From NCBI GenBank assembly GCA_008087055.1, contig VIEA01000001.1, forward strand, positions 1,025,741-1,089,740: a stretch of 64,000 nucleotides of DNA. The letters are read 5' to 3'. The notes under the pieces are model-generated. The model was not told the origin of the DNA, made no database searches, and worked only from the letters and a program-made list of their open reading frames with translations. Of this stretch, positions 52,644-62,979 are shown piece after piece. Positions within the stretch are counted from its first letter, which is position 1. Each line of letters opens with the position of its first letter. This DNA comes from Gammaproteobacteria bacterium LSUCC0096. GTDB lineage: Bacteria; Pseudomonadota; Gammaproteobacteria; Pseudomonadales; Litorivicinaceae. Made by a program: the position numbers and the translations under genes.

Positions 52644-53656
52644 GCTTTTCTCAACTTTTGAGCCTCGAGCTCACGTTGTTTTTCTTTCTGTAATGCGCGT
52701 GCTTGGCGAGCAGCCTCTTGACGATCTTTGACAGTCTGGGCATCCATCCCGACATGGCGTTCGCCGCGAGATTCGGCCAACTCAATCTGATGCTGACGCA
52801 TCCGATAGCGTTCTTTTTGTGCCTCTGAGTGTTCGTTCATACAGTGATGACACTGAACACCCATCACAAACTCAGGGCGCTGCTTATCCTCTTCCGTGAT
52901 TGGACGACGACAGGCATGACACTGATCAAATTCACCTGGCTCAAGCTTATGATTCACGGTCACTCGGTTATCAAATACGAAACACTCACCTTCCCAAGTA
53001 CTTTCAGTATGCGGGACTTCCTCGAAGTAATTCAAAACACCACCTTTGAGGTGATAGACCTCTTCAAAACCCTGGTCCAGTAAATAACTGGTCGATTTCT
53101 CGCAACGGATACCGCCCGTACAAAACATCGCGACTTTTTTATGCTTCTTAGGATCCAGATTTTGCGCAACCCACTCAGGAAACTCACGGAAGGTTTTTGT
53201 TTCTGGATTAATTGCGCCTTTAAACGTGCCCACTTCGTACTCGTAATCATTCCGAGTATCAATCGTCACAGTCTCTGGATCGAGAATCAGATCATTCCAG
53301 TCTTCTGGCTTCACATACCGCCCGACCTTCATTTTCGGGCTGATACCAGGAACGCCCAATGTCACGATCTCTTTCTTCAACTTCACTTTCATGCGATAGA
53401 AAGGAATGCCATCCGCATCCATTAGCGACTCTTTATACTCGAGGTTATTAAAGCGGCCATCGGAGTCGAGCCACGCTTTCACAGCATCGATACCTTCACG
53501 CGATCCAGCAATCGTTCCATTGATTCCCTCGGCTGCTAACAACAACGTACCGCGAACGCCATGCGACATACAGGTATCCAGGAGCGGTTCACGGAGCGAT
53601 TGATAATCGGGAAGCTCAACAAATTGATAGAGAGCAGCAACAACCAGCTGATTCAT
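52640..53656 (-). CDS. trhO: tRNA uridine(34) hydroxylase TrhO (rhodanese-like)
   Basis: Oxygen-dependent hydroxylation of U34 in tRNA, leading to 5-methoxyuridine-type modification. 338 aa. N-terminal domain with [19 protein letters not shown], rhodanese domain with active-site Cys in [18 protein letters not shown], then a Cys-rich region ([27 protein letters not shown]) and a basic helical tail. ATG at 53656 with AAGGA six bases upstream. Its TAG stop overlaps the convergent nucleosidase TAG in a shared CTAG. Confidence 0.94.
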   Translation of the reverse strand: MNQLVVAALYQFVELPDYQSLREPLLDTCMSHGVRGTLLLAAEGINGTIAGSREGIDAVKAWLDSDGRFNNLEYKESLMDADGIPFYRMKVKLKKEIVTLGVPGISPKMKVGRYVKPEDWNDLILDPETVTIDTRNDYEYEVGTFKGAINPETKTFREFPEWVAQNLDPKKHKKVAMFCTGGIRCEKSTSYLLDQGFEEVYHLKGGVLNYFEEVPHTESTWEGECFVFDNRVTVNHKLEPGEFDQCHACRRPITEEDKQRPEFVMGVQCHHCMNEHSEAQKERYRMRQHQIELAESRGERHVGMDAQTVKDRQEAARQARALQKEKQRELEAQKLRKA

Positions 53657-53973
53657 TATGCATCCTTTTTCATTCCACCCTTGCATGGCGGCGATGTCAG
53701 CCGCTCAGGGTTTTGATTCCATTCAGATTCTGTAAAACACTGCATTGCCAGTGCGTGTACGCCCTGCTTCAAAGCCTCATCGGCTGCTTTGTAAACCAAT
53801 TGATGACGTTTGACACGCGATAATCCATCAAATGCGTCCGACACGATAACCAGCCGAAAATGTGTTTCAGAATTCTTGGGCACATTATGCCCATGACTCT
53901 CATTTTCCAACTCAAAAAATGAAGGATTGATGTCTTGAATCAAGGATTCGCGAAGTAAAGTTTCTAATTTCAT
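53656..53973 (-). CDS. bolA: BolA family transcriptional/iron-sulfur regulator
   Basis: 105 aa BolA-fold protein (class II KH-like), associated with morphology under stress and, with monothiol glutaredoxins, with iron-sulfur handling. Conserved [20 protein letters not shown] and the helix-turn region [16 protein letters not shown], followed by [13 protein letters not shown] and SPPCKGG. N-terminal alignment to E. coli BolA supports the ATG at 53973. No Shine-Dalgarno precedes it, and a perfect TATAAT ends six bases before it. Shares a base with trhO. Confidence 0.95.
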   Translation of the reverse strand: MKLETLLRESLIQDINPSFFELENESHGHNVPKNSETHFRLVIVSDAFDGLSRVKRHQLVYKAADEALKQGVHALAMQCFTESEWNQNPERLTSPPCKGGMKKDA

Positions 53974-53979
53974 GAGCTA

Positions 53980-53985
53980 ATTATA
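53980..53985 (-). promoter_or_regulatory. -10 box of bolA positioned for a leaderless mRNA
   Basis: Minus-strand TATAAT followed by TAGCTC and then the bolA ATG. The expected start site is the A of ATG. No -35-like hexamer is found at 15-19 bases. E. coli bolA also uses a sigma-S 'gearbox' promoter without a normal -35, which would be compatible, but that link is inference. Confidence 0.5.
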
Positions 53986-54001
53986 CTGAACTCAAAGCAC
54001 G

Positions 54002-54388
54002 TTACGCGATCTTTAATCCCAAGGATTGAAAAACATCAAAATCCCGATCCGAGTGTAAGAGCCGAGCGTCCCAAGCGATACAAAACGCAGCGATCAAAAC
54101 ATCAATCGTTTTTCTCGGTGTGTTTCCGCGCCTCCTTAATTGCCGATACAAGCTTGCACTGAATACTGCTTGCTTCTTGCCTACCAATGAAATGGTCTCA
54201 AATTCGCTCAAGTACTCTTTGGCCAAATAAAAATCTTTGTCAGAGCGGAATCCCTGAAGCACCTCTGTCAGAATCAGATCACCGACACAAATTTGTTCTT
54301 CATCGATATAGCGATCTAGCCTATCCACCGCATTTGATTGGTTCCCATTGAAATAGTCAATCCAGACGCTTGAATCTACCAAAATCAT
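54002..54388 (-). CDS. vapC: VapC-family PIN-domain toxin
   Basis: 128 aa PIN-domain ribonuclease, toxin of a type II module. Catalytic acids are seen in MILVDSSVWIDYFNG (Asp5), in LTEVLQGF (Glu) and near the C-terminus in LIAAFCIAWDARLLHSDRDF. ATG at 54388 overlaps the vapB stop (ATGA). The cellular RNA target is unknown. Confidence 0.9.
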   Translation of the reverse strand: MILVDSSVWIDYFNGNQSNAVDRLDRYIDEEQICVGDLILTEVLQGFRSDKDFYLAKEYLSEFETISLVGKKQAVFSASLYRQLRRRGNTPRKTIDVLIAAFCIAWDARLLHSDRDFDVFQSLGLKIA

Positions 54389-54579
54389 TGATCGAGCCGG
54401 CTCCAATCTAAATCACTATCCCACCGAAGTTTTCCTTTCAGCTCTTTAATACGACTTTGCTTTTTAAGCCGGACCAGAGTTTTGAGTGCTAAATCGACCG
54501 TATCCCGCTTGGTGGATAGCCCGGTGAGTTGTTGTGCATCGCGCATCAGTTGGTCATCAATGACAATGTTGGTCCTCAT
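54385..54579 (-). CDS. vapB: VapB-family antitoxin
   Basis: 64 aa. The N-terminal ribbon-helix-helix-like DNA-binding part (MRTNIVIDDQLMRDAQQLTG, TVDLALKTLVRL) is followed by a C-terminal toxin-binding tail rich in Trp, Asp and Leu (LRWDSDLDWSRLDQ). ATG at 54579 has GGAG about 8 bases upstream; a TTG 12 bases earlier is less likely. Preceded by a palindromic operator, as expected for autoregulated vapBC. Confidence 0.9.
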   Translation of the reverse strand: MRTNIVIDDQLMRDAQQLTGLSTKRDTVDLALKTLVRLKKQSRIKELKGKLRWDSDLDWSRLDQ

Positions 54580-54593
54580 TCGCCTCTCCAATT

Positions 54594-54622
54594 ATGTGTA
54601 TAAAAATACAAATTATACACAT
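54594..54622. promoter_or_regulatory. Palindromic operator/promoter of vapBC
   Basis: Perfect 9-bp inverted repeats ATGTGTATA (54594-54602) and TATACACAT (54614-54622) separated by 11 bases, lying 15 bases upstream of the vapB start. A minus-strand TATAAT (54617-54612) sits within the right arm, so a bound VapB-VapC complex would cover the -10. The rest of the gap to rfbB (54623-54711) is AT-rich and contains only a weak ATCAGT/ACTGAT stem (54687-54701) downstream of rfbB. Confidence 0.7.
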
Positions 54623-54711
54623 TAATAATCAAGACTTATCAGTTGGTAACCAAATGAGTAAAGCAGAAAAAATAAAAAATGCAGGGATCAGTGCAACTGA
54701 TGAATGAAAAC

Positions 54712-55782
54712 TTAAAGAGTGCCTAACCGTTGTCCTTGATAGGCACCACTTCTCACACGTTGCCACCAAGTCTCGTTAGCAAGGAACCAATCAACTGTTT
54801 TGGCGAGACCTGTTTCGAAGGTCTCTACAGGTATCCAACCAAGTGTTGCTTCAATTTTGGATGCATCGATTGCGTAGCGTTTGTCATGACCAGGGCGATC
54901 AGTTACAAAAGTGATTAGTTCCCGAAAGCTCTCTATGCCACCAGGCTTATCGACAATTCTCTGGTCTAACAAATCACACAGCGTCTCAACAACATGTAAG
55001 TTGGTTTGCTCATTGTGACCACCAATATTGTAGGTCTCTCCGAGCTCACCCTCGAATACAACTTTAACGAGAGCACGTGCGTGGTCCTCAACATACAGCC
55101 AATCTCTGATTTGATCGCCCTGTCCATAGACTGGGATCGGTTTGCCTTCGATGGCATTCAAGATCGCCAAAGGAATCAGCTTCTCAGGAAAATGATAGGG
55201 ACCATAATTATTTGAGCAGTTAGTCACCACTACAGGCAATCCGTACGTCCGGTGCCACGCTCTCACCAAGTGGTCGCTCGAGGCTTTGGATGCAGAATAT
55301 GGCGAGCTTGGCTGATACGGTGTCTCTTCAGTAAAAAGATCATCGACCCCGTGCAGATCACCATACACCTCGTCTGTCGAGATATGGTGAAATCGAAAGG
55401 AATCGCGCGCTGTCGGTTGCAGACTATCCAGGTACTGCCGGGTCACTTCAAGCAACGTATAAGTCCCAACAATATTGGTTTCGATAAACGCGACCGGTCC
55501 GTCAATGGATCGATCGACATGACTCTCGGCCGCCAGGTGCATCACATGCGTCGGCTGAAACTCAGCATACAGACTCGTAAGTGCCTCTCGATCACAAATG
55601 TCTGTTTGAGCAAAGCGATATCGTGACGAATCAGAGACAGAGGCCAAGGATTCCAAATTACCCGCATAGGTTAACTTATCGACATTCAGTACAGTGCAAT
55701 CTGTCGCTTCGATCAGGTGACGCACAACGGCTGAACCAATAAATCCAGCACCACCTGTAACAAGTACCCGTCTTTCCGTCAT
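54712..55782 (-). CDS. rfbB: dTDP-glucose 4,6-dehydratase
   Basis: NAD-dependent short-chain dehydrogenase making dTDP-4-keto-6-deoxyglucose for dTDP-sugar (for example rhamnose) synthesis. 356 aa. Rossmann motif [27 protein letters not shown], catalytic [12 protein letters not shown] (YxxxK) and [18 protein letters not shown] are diagnostic. It overlaps sthA by 4 bases. The partner genes rfbA, rfbC and rfbD are not in this window, so this is an isolated pathway gene attached to a redox operon. Confidence 0.94.
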   Translation of the reverse strand: MTERRVLVTGGAGFIGSAVVRHLIEATDCTVLNVDKLTYAGNLESLASVSDSSRYRFAQTDICDREALTSLYAEFQPTHVMHLAAESHVDRSIDGPVAFIETNIVGTYTLLEVTRQYLDSLQPTARDSFRFHHISTDEVYGDLHGVDDLFTEETPYQPSSPYSASKASSDHLVRAWHRTYGLPVVVTNCSNNYGPYHFPEKLIPLAILNAIEGKPIPVYGQGDQIRDWLYVEDHARALVKVVFEGELGETYNIGGHNEQTNLHVVETLCDLLDQRIVDKPGGIESFRELITFVTDRPGHDKRYAIDASKIEATLGWIPVETFETGLAKTVDWFLANETWWQRVRSGAYQGQRLGTL

Positions 55783-57161
55783 GAGACCCGATTCAATCCG
55801 TTAATTGCAGCCACCCGGTAGGCTTCAGCCATGGTGGGATAGTTAAAAGTTGTATTGGCAAAAAATGCGAGCGAATTGGCATCGCCTGATTGTTTCATGA
55901 TCGCCTGTCCGATATGCACAATCTCAGATGCCTGATCGCCAAAACAATGCACGCCTAATATCTCAAGCGTATCGCGGTGGAATAGAATTTTCAGCATACC
56001 CACAGATTCATTGGTGATCTGTGCTCGCGCGATATCTTTGAATAACGCCTGTCCAACTTCATAAGGGACTTTCTCATCGGTCAGTTCACGCTCAGTTTTA
56101 CCTACTGATGAGATTTCCGGAATGGTATAAATCCCTGTTGGAACATCATCAACAAAGTTAAATGGACGATTTAAGAAATCATTGGCTGCGTTTCGACCTT
56201 GATCATAGGACGCTGAGGCGAGCGATGGCCAACCGACAACATCACCAGCTGCGTAGATGTGGGGGACTTCAGTTCGATACTGTGCATCGACGGTAATTTG
56301 ACCTCGCTTATCCGATGACAACCCTGCTGCTTCCAAATTCAATTCATCGGTATTGCCGGTCCGACCGTTACACCACAAAAGCGCATCACCCTTGATCTTT
56401 TTCCCGCTCTTTAGGGACAGTTCAAGGCCAGTCTCAGTCATCGAAATATCGGCAAATTCCTCATGATGACGAATCACAACACCTGAATCTCTGAAGTAAT
56501 AGGACAACGCATCGGTGATTTCATCATCCAAGAACGACAACAATCGGTCACGGGTATTAATCAAATCCACTTTCAGTCCAAGACCATTAAAAATGGACGC
56601 ATATTCGCAGCCGATGACACCTGCGCCATAAATGATCAAATGCCGCGGTGTGTGGTCCATTTCTAAAATGGTATCTGAGTCGTAAATTCGTGCGCTTGTG
56701 AAATCGAGAAACTCAGGTCGATACGGGCGAGAGCCAGTTGCGATCAAAATAGTTTCTGCACGATACAGTTCGTCACCCTGCTCTTGGCTGACTTTGACTG
56801 TATGAGGGTCAACAAAACTCGCAGTCCCATGCACCACGGTGACGTGATTACGCGCATAGAATTTTGAGCGCATACGAACTTGTGATGACACCACACGGTT
56901 CGCTGTTTCGAGTACATGTGGATACGGCAACCACCGGGGTTCTGAGATTTCCCGAAACATCGGATTGGTGTTGAAGTCGATCATTTGCTTGACCGCTTCA
57001 CGCAATGCTTTCGAAGGAATGGTTCCTTTGTGTGTACAGTTACCACCCACTTGCGGTCGTTGATCGACAACCACCACACTTCTTCCCTGTTTTGACGCGT
57101 TCATGGCGCCGGCTTCGCCGGCTGGACCAGCCCCTAGGACCAGCACATCAACGTCAATCAC
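55779..57161 (-). CDS. sthA: Soluble pyridine nucleotide transhydrogenase SthA
   Basis: FAD enzyme that equilibrates NADPH + NAD+ with NADP+ + NADH in the cytosol. 460 aa. FAD-binding [18 protein letters not shown]. The active-site region [18 protein letters not shown] keeps one Cys and has Thr where disulfide oxidoreductases have the second Cys, separating it from dihydrolipoamide dehydrogenase. NAD-binding [15 protein letters not shown] and C-terminal dimer interface. GTG start at 57161 with AAGGAG upstream, inside the end of nqrM. Typical last gene of nqr loci in pseudomonads. Confidence 0.95.
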   Translation of the reverse strand: MIDVDVLVLGAGPAGEAGAMNASKQGRSVVVVDQRPQVGGNCTHKGTIPSKALREAVKQMIDFNTNPMFREISEPRWLPYPHVLETANRVVSSQVRMRSKFYARNHVTVVHGTASFVDPHTVKVSQEQGDELYRAETILIATGSRPYRPEFLDFTSARIYDSDTILEMDHTPRHLIIYGAGVIGCEYASIFNGLGLKVDLINTRDRLLSFLDDEITDALSYYFRDSGVVIRHHEEFADISMTETGLELSLKSGKKIKGDALLWCNGRTGNTDELNLEAAGLSSDKRGQITVDAQYRTEVPHIYAAGDVVGWPSLASASYDQGRNAANDFLNRPFNFVDDVPTGIYTIPEISSVGKTERELTDEKVPYEVGQALFKDIARAQITNESVGMLKILFHRDTLEILGVHCFGDQASEIVHIGQAIMKQSGDANSLAFFANTTFNYPTMAEAYRVAAINGLNRVS

Positions 57162-57431
57162 TCACGACACTCCTTTTAAATCATCCTTGATACGTGATTT
57201 CGATGCATCGCGGAACGACGCGGTTCCTACAACACTCTTGTCATTGATTGCTGCTTCACACTTGGCTGGATCATCGCCGCAGATTGCACACTCGCCATCT
57301 TCACCATTGACTCGACCAATCCCACCACAACTCCCGGTGATCGGACGACGCCCCATGATCACGCCAATGGCCATAATTGCGACCAAAAATGAGAAAACAC
57401 CGAATACTGTGAGAAATAAACCCAAATTCAT
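57162..57431 (-). CDS. nqrM: Na+-NQR maturation protein NqrM
   Basis: Small membrane protein needed to assemble Na+-NQR, probably by delivering iron to the Cys-ligated centre between NqrD and NqrE. 89 aa: one N-terminal membrane helix (about 5-26), then four conserved cysteines in GSCGGIG and CAICGDDPAKC. ATG overlaps the apbE stop (ATGA). Confidence 0.94.
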   Translation of the reverse strand: MNLGLFLTVFGVFSFLVAIMAIGVIMGRRPITGSCGGIGRVNGEDGECAICGDDPAKCEAAINDKSVVGTASFRDASKSRIKDDLKGVS

Positions 57432-58483
57432 TCCACTTCTCCTGCCAACAAACGCTCAAATCGCGGTGTTTGTTTTACAACGAATTCATCTCCAGCCCGC
57501 TCAATAAACATCGCGGGAATTTTGCGAGCGACAGCTAACTCAAACCCCTTCTCAGGACCGAGAACGAGCAATGTAGTCGCCCAACCATCAGCCAAAGCGC
57601 ATTCGGAATCAGCAACGGTCACTGACGCCAACTGATGCGTCACAGGGCGGCCTGCCGATGGATCGATAGTATGTGAATACGCAACACCATCGATTTCGCG
57701 ATAGTTTCGGTAATCACCTGATGTCGCCAATGCTACGTTCTTTAAGGAGAGCAGTTGTTCAACTGCCCGCTCGCCCTTGATTGGCTTTTCGACCGCGATC
57801 TTCCAGCCAAGGCCGTCCTTATCACCTTTCACACGGACTTCACCACCAATCTCAACCAAGAAATTGGCATAACCCTTGTCATCCAAGAGCCCATACACCT
57901 GATCAACGCCGAGTCCTTTGGCTATTGCTGATAAATCCAATCGACGTTGTGCATTCTTGCGGATTGCTGCACCTCCATCGGCCTCAGGAGCACGCACAGA
58001 AATTGCAGTGAAGCCAACCTGAGACTTCGCTGCTTCAATCGCCGCATCTGAAGGCAAGGCTTCTGCGCCCGCATCTGGCCCAAACCCCCATAGGTTCACG
58101 AGCGGACCGACTGTTGGATCAAAAGCGCCATCCGAGATCTCAGAAAAACCAAGGGCTTTTGCGGTTGTCATTGCGAATAACTCACTGACCGGATACCACG
58201 TATCCAATGCATCAGACTCGTTGAATCGCGAAATTTCGCTGCCTGGATCGTAAGTCGACATTTGCCGATTCACTTCTGCTAACACGGATTCAATATCAGC
58301 CTGCAGCGCTTTTTGGTCATGTGCAGCAATTGGATTAGCGATGACAACGGACCACGTTGTGCCCATAGTCCGACCCGACAGCTTTTGAATCTCAAGCTCA
58401 GTTGAGCAGCCAGCAAGTAGGCCCAACACAAAAAATGCCGCCATAACGGCGGCATTTTTCAAGGATCCCAGAGGGTTAACCAC
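57428..58483 (-). CDS. apbE: FAD:protein FMN transferase ApbE (lipoprotein)
   Basis: Periplasmic flavinyltransferase that links FMN covalently to Thr/Ser of NqrB and NqrC. About 351 aa. Lipobox [59 protein letters not shown] and [10 protein letters not shown] are canonical. The start is uncertain: the frame is open to ATG 58510, with an ATG at 58492, this GTG at 58483 (8-base overlap with nqrF, keeps a Lys before the hydrophobic core) and an ATG at 58444. A perfect 12-bp hairpin with U-run lies within the signal-peptide codons. Confidence 0.93.
   Translation of the reverse strand: MVNPLGSLKNAAVMAAFFVLGLLAGCSTELEIQKLSGRTMGTTWSVVIANPIAAHDQKALQADIESVLAEVNRQMSTYDPGSEISRFNESDALDTWYPVSELFAMTTAKALGFSEISDGAFDPTVGPLVNLWGFGPDAGAEALPSDAAIEAAKSQVGFTAISVRAPEADGGAAIRKNAQRRLDLSAIAKGLGVDQVYGLLDDKGYANFLVEIGGEVRVKGDKDGLGWKIAVEKPIKGERAVEQLLSLKNVALATSGDYRNYREIDGVAYSHTIDPSAGRPVTHQLASVTVADSECALADGWATTLLVLGPEKGFELAVARKIPAMFIERAGDEFVVKQTPRFERLLAGEVE
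58430..58459 (-). terminator. Terminator hairpin inside the apbE signal-peptide codons
   Basis: Minus strand: AAAAATGCCGCC (58459-58448), loop GTTAT, GGCGGCATTTTTT (58442-58430). The 12-bp perfect stem has an 8-bp GC-rich core and is followed by T6; the complementary strand also has A/T flanks, so it could work in both directions. It lies 17 bases past the nqrF stop and within apbE. Likely limits transcription past nqrABCDEF. Confidence 0.75.
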
Positions 58484-59705
58484 CGAAGTCATCCAACATG
58501 ATGTTTTCATCTTCGACCCCGAGGTCTTTCAACATCTTGATGACAGCTGCGTTCATCATTGGGGGGCCGCACATGTAGTATTCAACATCCTCAGGTGCTG
58601 GGTGGTCATTTAAGTAGTTCTCAAGAACCACGTTATGAATGAATCCGGTCTTGCCTTCCCAATTATCCTCAGGCTGCGGATCAGATAACGCCAAATGCCA
58701 TTCGAAGTTATCGTTTTCCTTCGCCAACTGATCGTATTCATCTTCGTAGAACACTTCTTTCAGTGAACGCGCGCCATACCAGAACGAGATCTTACGCTTT
58801 GAATTTAAACGCTTTAACTGATCAAAAATGTGCGAGCGCATCGGAGCCATCCCGGCACCACCGCCAATGAACACCATTTCGTTATCTGTGTCTTTGGCGA
58901 AGAATTCACCAAAAGGTCCGAAGACAGTGATCTTATCGCCTGGCTTTAAGTTAAAGACATACGAGCTCATTTGACCCGGTGGCAAATCAGTCCCTGGAGG
59001 CGGTGTTGCAATACGAATATTAAACTTCACCAAGCCCTTCTCTTCGGGATAGTTCGCCATTGAATAGGCGCGGATGACGGTCTCATTAACCTTTGATTCA
59101 AGATTAAAGAAGCCGAAACGCTCCCAATCACCACGGTAATCTTCTTCGACATCAAAATCAGAGAACTTCACATGATGAGGAGGTACTTCAAGCTGCACAT
59201 ATCCGCCTGCTCGGAAGTCGACGTTTTCACCTTCTGGAAGCTTCAGCGTCAATTCTTTGATAAAGGTTGCGACATTCGGGTTCGATACAACCTCACACTC
59301 CCAGCGCTTTACACCGAAGAGTTCGGGCTCAACTTCAATATTCATGTCTTGCTTCACAGCAACCTGACATGACAAGCGCCAACCTTCTTTTGCTTCACCT
59401 TTAGTAAAAGCAGATGCCTCGGTTGGGAGAATGTCACCACCACCTGATTTAATAATGCAGCGACACTGCTGGCATGAACCACCACCACCGCATGCCGATG
59501 GCAGATAAATACCTGCGTCAGCCAATGTGTTCATTAACTTACCACCGGCAGCCACTTTGATGCTCTGGTCTGGATTGTCGTTAATTGTGATCGTGACATC
59601 ACCAGAGGACACAAGCTTTGAACGGGCCGCTAAGATGATCGCCACCAGGCCGATCACGACCACGGTAAACATCACAACACCCAGAATAATGGTCATATTT
59701 TCCAC
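58476..59705 (-). CDS. nqrF: Na+-NQR subunit F (NADH- and FAD-binding, 2Fe-2S)
   Basis: Entry point for electrons from NADH. 409 aa. One N-terminal membrane helix (about 3-26); a 2Fe-2S ferredoxin domain with [12 protein letters not shown] and LSCQV cysteines (about 70-115); an FAD domain with [11 protein letters not shown]; an NADH domain with [19 protein letters not shown] and [15 protein letters not shown] start at 59705 with AAGGAG eight bases upstream; ATG nine bases later is possible. 12 bases from nqrE. Confidence 0.97.
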   Translation of the reverse strand: MENMTIILGVVMFTVVVIGLVAIILAARSKLVSSGDVTITINDNPDQSIKVAAGGKLMNTLADAGIYLPSACGGGGSCQQCRCIIKSGGGDILPTEASAFTKGEAKEGWRLSCQVAVKQDMNIEVEPELFGVKRWECEVVSNPNVATFIKELTLKLPEGENVDFRAGGYVQLEVPPHHVKFSDFDVEEDYRGDWERFGFFNLESKVNETVIRAYSMANYPEEKGLVKFNIRIATPPPGTDLPPGQMSSYVFNLKPGDKITVFGPFGEFFAKDTDNEMVFIGGGAGMAPMRSHIFDQLKRLNSKRKISFWYGARSLKEVFYEDEYDQLAKENDNFEWHLALSDPQPEDNWEGKTGFIHNVVLENYLNDHPAPEDVEYYMCGPPMMNAAVIKMLKDLGVEDENIMLDDFGG

Positions 59706-59717
59706 GCTCTATGCTCC

Positions 59718-60332
59718 TTAGAGTGATACGCCAGAGAAGGACATGAAGCCAAGCGACATCAATCCAACCGTAATAAACGTAATACCCAATCCCTTGAGGC
59801 CATCCGGTACATCCGAGTACTTCAATTTTTCGCGAACACCAGCAAGCGCTGTAATCGCTAAAGCCCAACCAACACCTGCACCAAGTCCATACACAACAGA
59901 CTCACCGAAGTTGTAATCTCGCTCTACCATAAATAAAGATGCACCAAGAATTGCGCAGTTCACTGTAATCAACGGCAGGAAGACCCCAAGCGCGTTGTAC
60001 AGCGCTGGCACATACTTATCCAAAAACATCTCTAGAATCTGGACTAAAGCTGCGATCACACCGATATACGACAACAGGCCTAAGAAGCGCAGATCCACAT
60101 TGGCAAGCTCCGGTGAAATCCAGGTCAGAGCACCTTCTTGCAACAGTCCAGTCAGAATCAGATTGTTGACCGGAACTGTAATTGCGAGAACCACGATGAC
60201 CGCAATCCCAAGACCGACAGCTGTTTTAATATCTTTCGACAGCGCCAAAAACGTACACATCCCCAAGAAGAATGCGAGCGCCATGTTTTCAATAAAAACC
60301 GCCTTAACGAAGAGGCTAATGTAATGCTCCAT
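59718..60332 (-). CDS. nqrE: Na+-NQR subunit E
   Basis: Inner-membrane subunit with six membrane helices; together with NqrD it holds an iron centre in the membrane. 204 aa. Signatures: [20 protein letters not shown] near the N-terminus with a membrane Cys, and [20 protein letters not shown] in the middle with the second Cys. One base separates it from nqrD. Confidence 0.97.
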   Translation of the reverse strand: MEHYISLFVKAVFIENMALAFFLGMCTFLALSKDIKTAVGLGIAVIVVLAITVPVNNLILTGLLQEGALTWISPELANVDLRFLGLLSYIGVIAALVQILEMFLDKYVPALYNALGVFLPLITVNCAILGASLFMVERDYNFGESVVYGLGAGVGWALAITALAGVREKLKYSDVPDGLKGLGITFITVGLMSLGFMSFSGVSL

Positions 60333-60333
60333 C

Positions 60334-60993
60334 TTAGGCCTCCTTCATCTTACTGTTTGGTGCGATTTTGAACTCATCCACTTCAACTTGAGCGGTCTTC
60401 CATGCACGAATGCCCCAAATAAGGAAACCGATGATGAAGAATGCAGATGGTGGTAATAGCATTAGGCCGTTTGTGTAGTACCAACCGCCTTCAGTCACTT
60501 TGCTTAAGACCTCAATCCCGAAGACAGAGCCTGAGCCGAACAATTCACGGATAAAGCCGACAACCATCAAGATCGCGCCATATCCAAGACCGTTACCGAT
60601 TCCGTCAATGAATGAGTCGATCGGGCCATTCTTCATTGCAAATGCTTCAGCGCGACCCATCACGATACAGTTAGTGATGATCAATCCAACAAAGACTGAC
60701 AACTGCTTCGAGATTTCGTAGGCAAAGGCCTTCAAAATCTGATCAACAACGATCACCAATGATGCAATGATCGTCATCTGAACGATGATTCGAATCGAGC
60801 TTGGAATTTGTGAACGAATCAAAGCAACGAACATGCTTGAAAATGCAGTGACCGCAATCACCGCAAGCGACATCACAAGTGCAACTGACATACTCGATGT
60901 CACAGCAAGTGCCGAACAGATACCAAGTACCTGTAGGGCAATCGGGTTATTGTTGACGACCGGGTCGAACAACAGTTCTTTCGTTTTCGCCAT
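60334..60993 (-). CDS. nqrD: Na+-NQR subunit D
   Basis: Inner-membrane subunit homologous to NqrE in inverted topology. 219 aa with about six helices; [20 protein letters not shown] and [20 protein letters not shown] carry the conserved cysteines. Shares one base with nqrC. Confidence 0.97.
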   Translation of the reverse strand: MAKTKELLFDPVVNNNPIALQVLGICSALAVTSSMSVALVMSLAVIAVTAFSSMFVALIRSQIPSSIRIIVQMTIIASLVIVVDQILKAFAYEISKQLSVFVGLIITNCIVMGRAEAFAMKNGPIDSFIDGIGNGLGYGAILMVVGFIRELFGSGSVFGIEVLSKVTEGGWYYTNGLMLLPPSAFFIIGFLIWGIRAWKTAQVEVDEFKIAPNSKMKEA

Positions 60994-61757
60994 TAGATCC
61001 GTCCTTGTTTCAAATTATCCAGAAACGGCTTGAAGCCGGCATCTGACATCCAGAATTTCAATAGGTTATCGACTCCACGGGATGTGAGAGTGGCTCCAGA
61101 AAGCGCGTCAACGCCATAGCTATCTGAGCGATCCGCTCCACCTTTCACTAACCGAAGTCCAACTTCATCACCTTGATAAACCTGCTTACCAGTCCATTGA
61201 GCTTTCCAATTTGGATTGTCAACTTCACCACCCAAACCTGGAGTTTCTGCATGTTCATAGAAACCAAGTCCGGCGACTGTATTTCCATCGCCCTCAAGTG
61301 CCATAAAGCCATACAGCGTTGACCAAAGGCCGTATCCGTGAATCGGTAGAATGATCTTCTCAATCTGATCACCATTTTCGATCAGATAGATTTTCGCAAT
61401 CTTCGCCTGACGCTTGATTGAAGCGATATCTTCTTCGCCTGACAACACACGGTTCATTGAAGGATCTTTCGATGCTTTACGCTGGTCGTAACGCTCCGCA
61501 TCCATTCCCTCAACGAATTCACCTGTTTCTAGATTCACGAGTCGAGTGGTCACGATCTGGAATTGATCTTGGATCGATTGCTGAGGATCATACAATCCAG
61601 CCGCCTGCAGAATATTCATCTGCATATTGGCTTTCTCATTGACCGCCTGAGCCGGACGTAAAATCACAGCTGCAGAACTTACAACCACCGCGCACACGAG
61701 ACACAGAACGAGCGCAACCGTGATGGTTTTTTGAACTGATTCGTTATTGGACGACAC
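60993..61757 (-). CDS. nqrC: Na+-NQR subunit C, covalent FMN
   Basis: Periplasmic FMN-binding subunit anchored by one N-terminal helix (about 9-30). About 254 aa from a GTG at 61757 preceded by AAGGGAG; the longer frame to 61805 lies inside nqrB. The FMN acceptor site is [12 protein letters not shown] near the C-terminus with the expected threonine, the ApbE target. Confidence 0.95.
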   Translation of the reverse strand: MSSNNESVQKTITVALVLCLVCAVVVSSAAVILRPAQAVNEKANMQMNILQAAGLYDPQQSIQDQFQIVTTRLVNLETGEFVEGMDAERYDQRKASKDPSMNRVLSGEEDIASIKRQAKIAKIYLIENGDQIEKIILPIHGYGLWSTLYGFMALEGDGNTVAGLGFYEHAETPGLGGEVDNPNWKAQWTGKQVYQGDEVGLRLVKGGADRSDSYGVDALSGATLTSRGVDNLLKFWMSDAGFKPFLDNLKQGRI

Positions 61758-62979
61758 TACGCAACTCCCTTCGCTTGATGTTGGCCTGCACCACAAAGTG
61801 GTCAATCAAAGGCGCGAACAAATTGCCGAATAGAATCGCAAGCATAATTCCCTCTGGCAATGCAGGATTCACTACTCGGATCAGTACAGCCATCAATCCG
61901 ATGAGTCCGCCGTACCAGTACTTGCCAGCATTTGTCATGGATGCAGATACAGGGTCTGTCGCCATGAACATCATCCCGAATGCAAAACCACCGACGACCA
62001 AGTGCCAATACCAAGGCACGCTGAACATAGGGTTTGTTTCAGAACCGATGACGTTAAACAATAAGGAAGTCAGTACCATGCCGAGGAATACACCAAGCAC
62101 GATTCTCCAGCTCGCAATACCCTGAATTAGAAGCACCGCACCACCGATAAAGATGGCCAGTGTCGACACTTCACCAATCGATCCAGGGACGTTACCAATA
62201 AAGGCATCAAACCATGTGAAGTTCGAAATCACCTGGTTCGCTGAGGCGAGCGCATCCACACCACCCTGAGCCATCATGCCAAGTGCCGATGCACCTGTGT
62301 AGCCATCGGCCGCGACCCACACTGCATCGCCAGAAATCTGCGCTGGATATGCGAAATATAGGAACGCACGACCCGTCAGCGCTGGATTCAAGAAGTTCTT
62401 ACCCGTACCACCAAAGACTTCCTTACCGACAACAACACCAAAGGTGATGCCGAGTGCCGCTTGCCATAAAGGCAGATCCGGAGGGCAAGTCAACGAGAAC
62501 AAAATTGACGTCACGAAGAAGCCTTCGTTGACTTCGTGTCCGCGAACAGAAGCAAACAGCACTTCCCAGAAACCACCAACGATAAATACCGTCGCGTAAA
62601 TCGGTAGGAAGTAAGCAAATCCATACACTAAATTCGACCAGATCGAAGGATTCTTCCAGTATTCAGCGCCTGCAAGCCCTTCGATAAATGCACCACGCAA
62701 TCCATCAGGAGCGATTGCACCTGCTGCGATCGCCTCGGATGCGTTTTGGCCTAGGAAAAATGCACCAAAGAAGATCGCTGGGAAGGTACAGAACCACACA
62801 GTGATCATGATGCGTTTTAGATCGATTCCATCCCGCACATGGGCGGTCGACTTCGTTGTCGTCCCTGGTGCGTAAAAAATAGTATCCACTGCCTCATAGA
62901 GCGCATAGAACTTTTCAAACTTACCACCTGGGTGGAAATTTGGCTCAATGCGGTCGAGATATGCACGTAGTGACATCAT
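61744..62979 (-). CDS. nqrB: Na+-NQR subunit B, covalent FMN, Na+ channel subunit
   Basis: Large membrane subunit (411 aa, about ten helices) with the sodium path, a covalent FMN and riboflavin. Signatures: [38 protein letters not shown] and [20 protein letters not shown]. The flavinylation motif reads [10 protein letters not shown]: serine (codon TCG) where the acceptor threonine of SGAT is usual. Two adjacent ATGs (62979, 62976) follow GGAG; a TTG at 62982 is unlikely. Overlaps nqrA by one base and nqrC by 14. Confidence 0.95.
   Translation of the reverse strand: MMSLRAYLDRIEPNFHPGGKFEKFYALYEAVDTIFYAPGTTTKSTAHVRDGIDLKRIMITVWFCTFPAIFFGAFFLGQNASEAIAAGAIAPDGLRGAFIEGLAGAEYWKNPSIWSNLVYGFAYFLPIYATVFIVGGFWEVLFASVRGHEVNEGFFVTSILFSLTCPPDLPLWQAALGITFGVVVGKEVFGGTGKNFLNPALTGRAFLYFAYPAQISGDAVWVAADGYTGASALGMMAQGGVDALASANQVISNFTWFDAFIGNVPGSIGEVSTLAIFIGGAVLLIQGIASWRIVLGVFLGMVLTSLLFNVIGSETNPMFSVPWYWHLVVGGFAFGMMFMATDPVSASMTNAGKYWYGGLIGLMAVLIRVVNPALPEGIMLAILFGNLFAPLIDHFVVQANIKRRELRSVVQ

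Noticed and set aside
54654..54707. Tiny plus-strand frame reading MSKAEKIKNAGISATDE
   Set aside because: Codon-like and Lys-rich, perhaps the relic of a gene start near the vapBC module, but it is only 17 codons, lacks a Shine-Dalgarno and has no promoter; not enough to call a gene.
55779..57161. Dihydrolipoamide dehydrogenase or glutathione reductase
   Set aside because: The second redox cysteine is replaced by Thr in [13 protein letters not shown] and the gene sits in an nqr locus, as SthA does.
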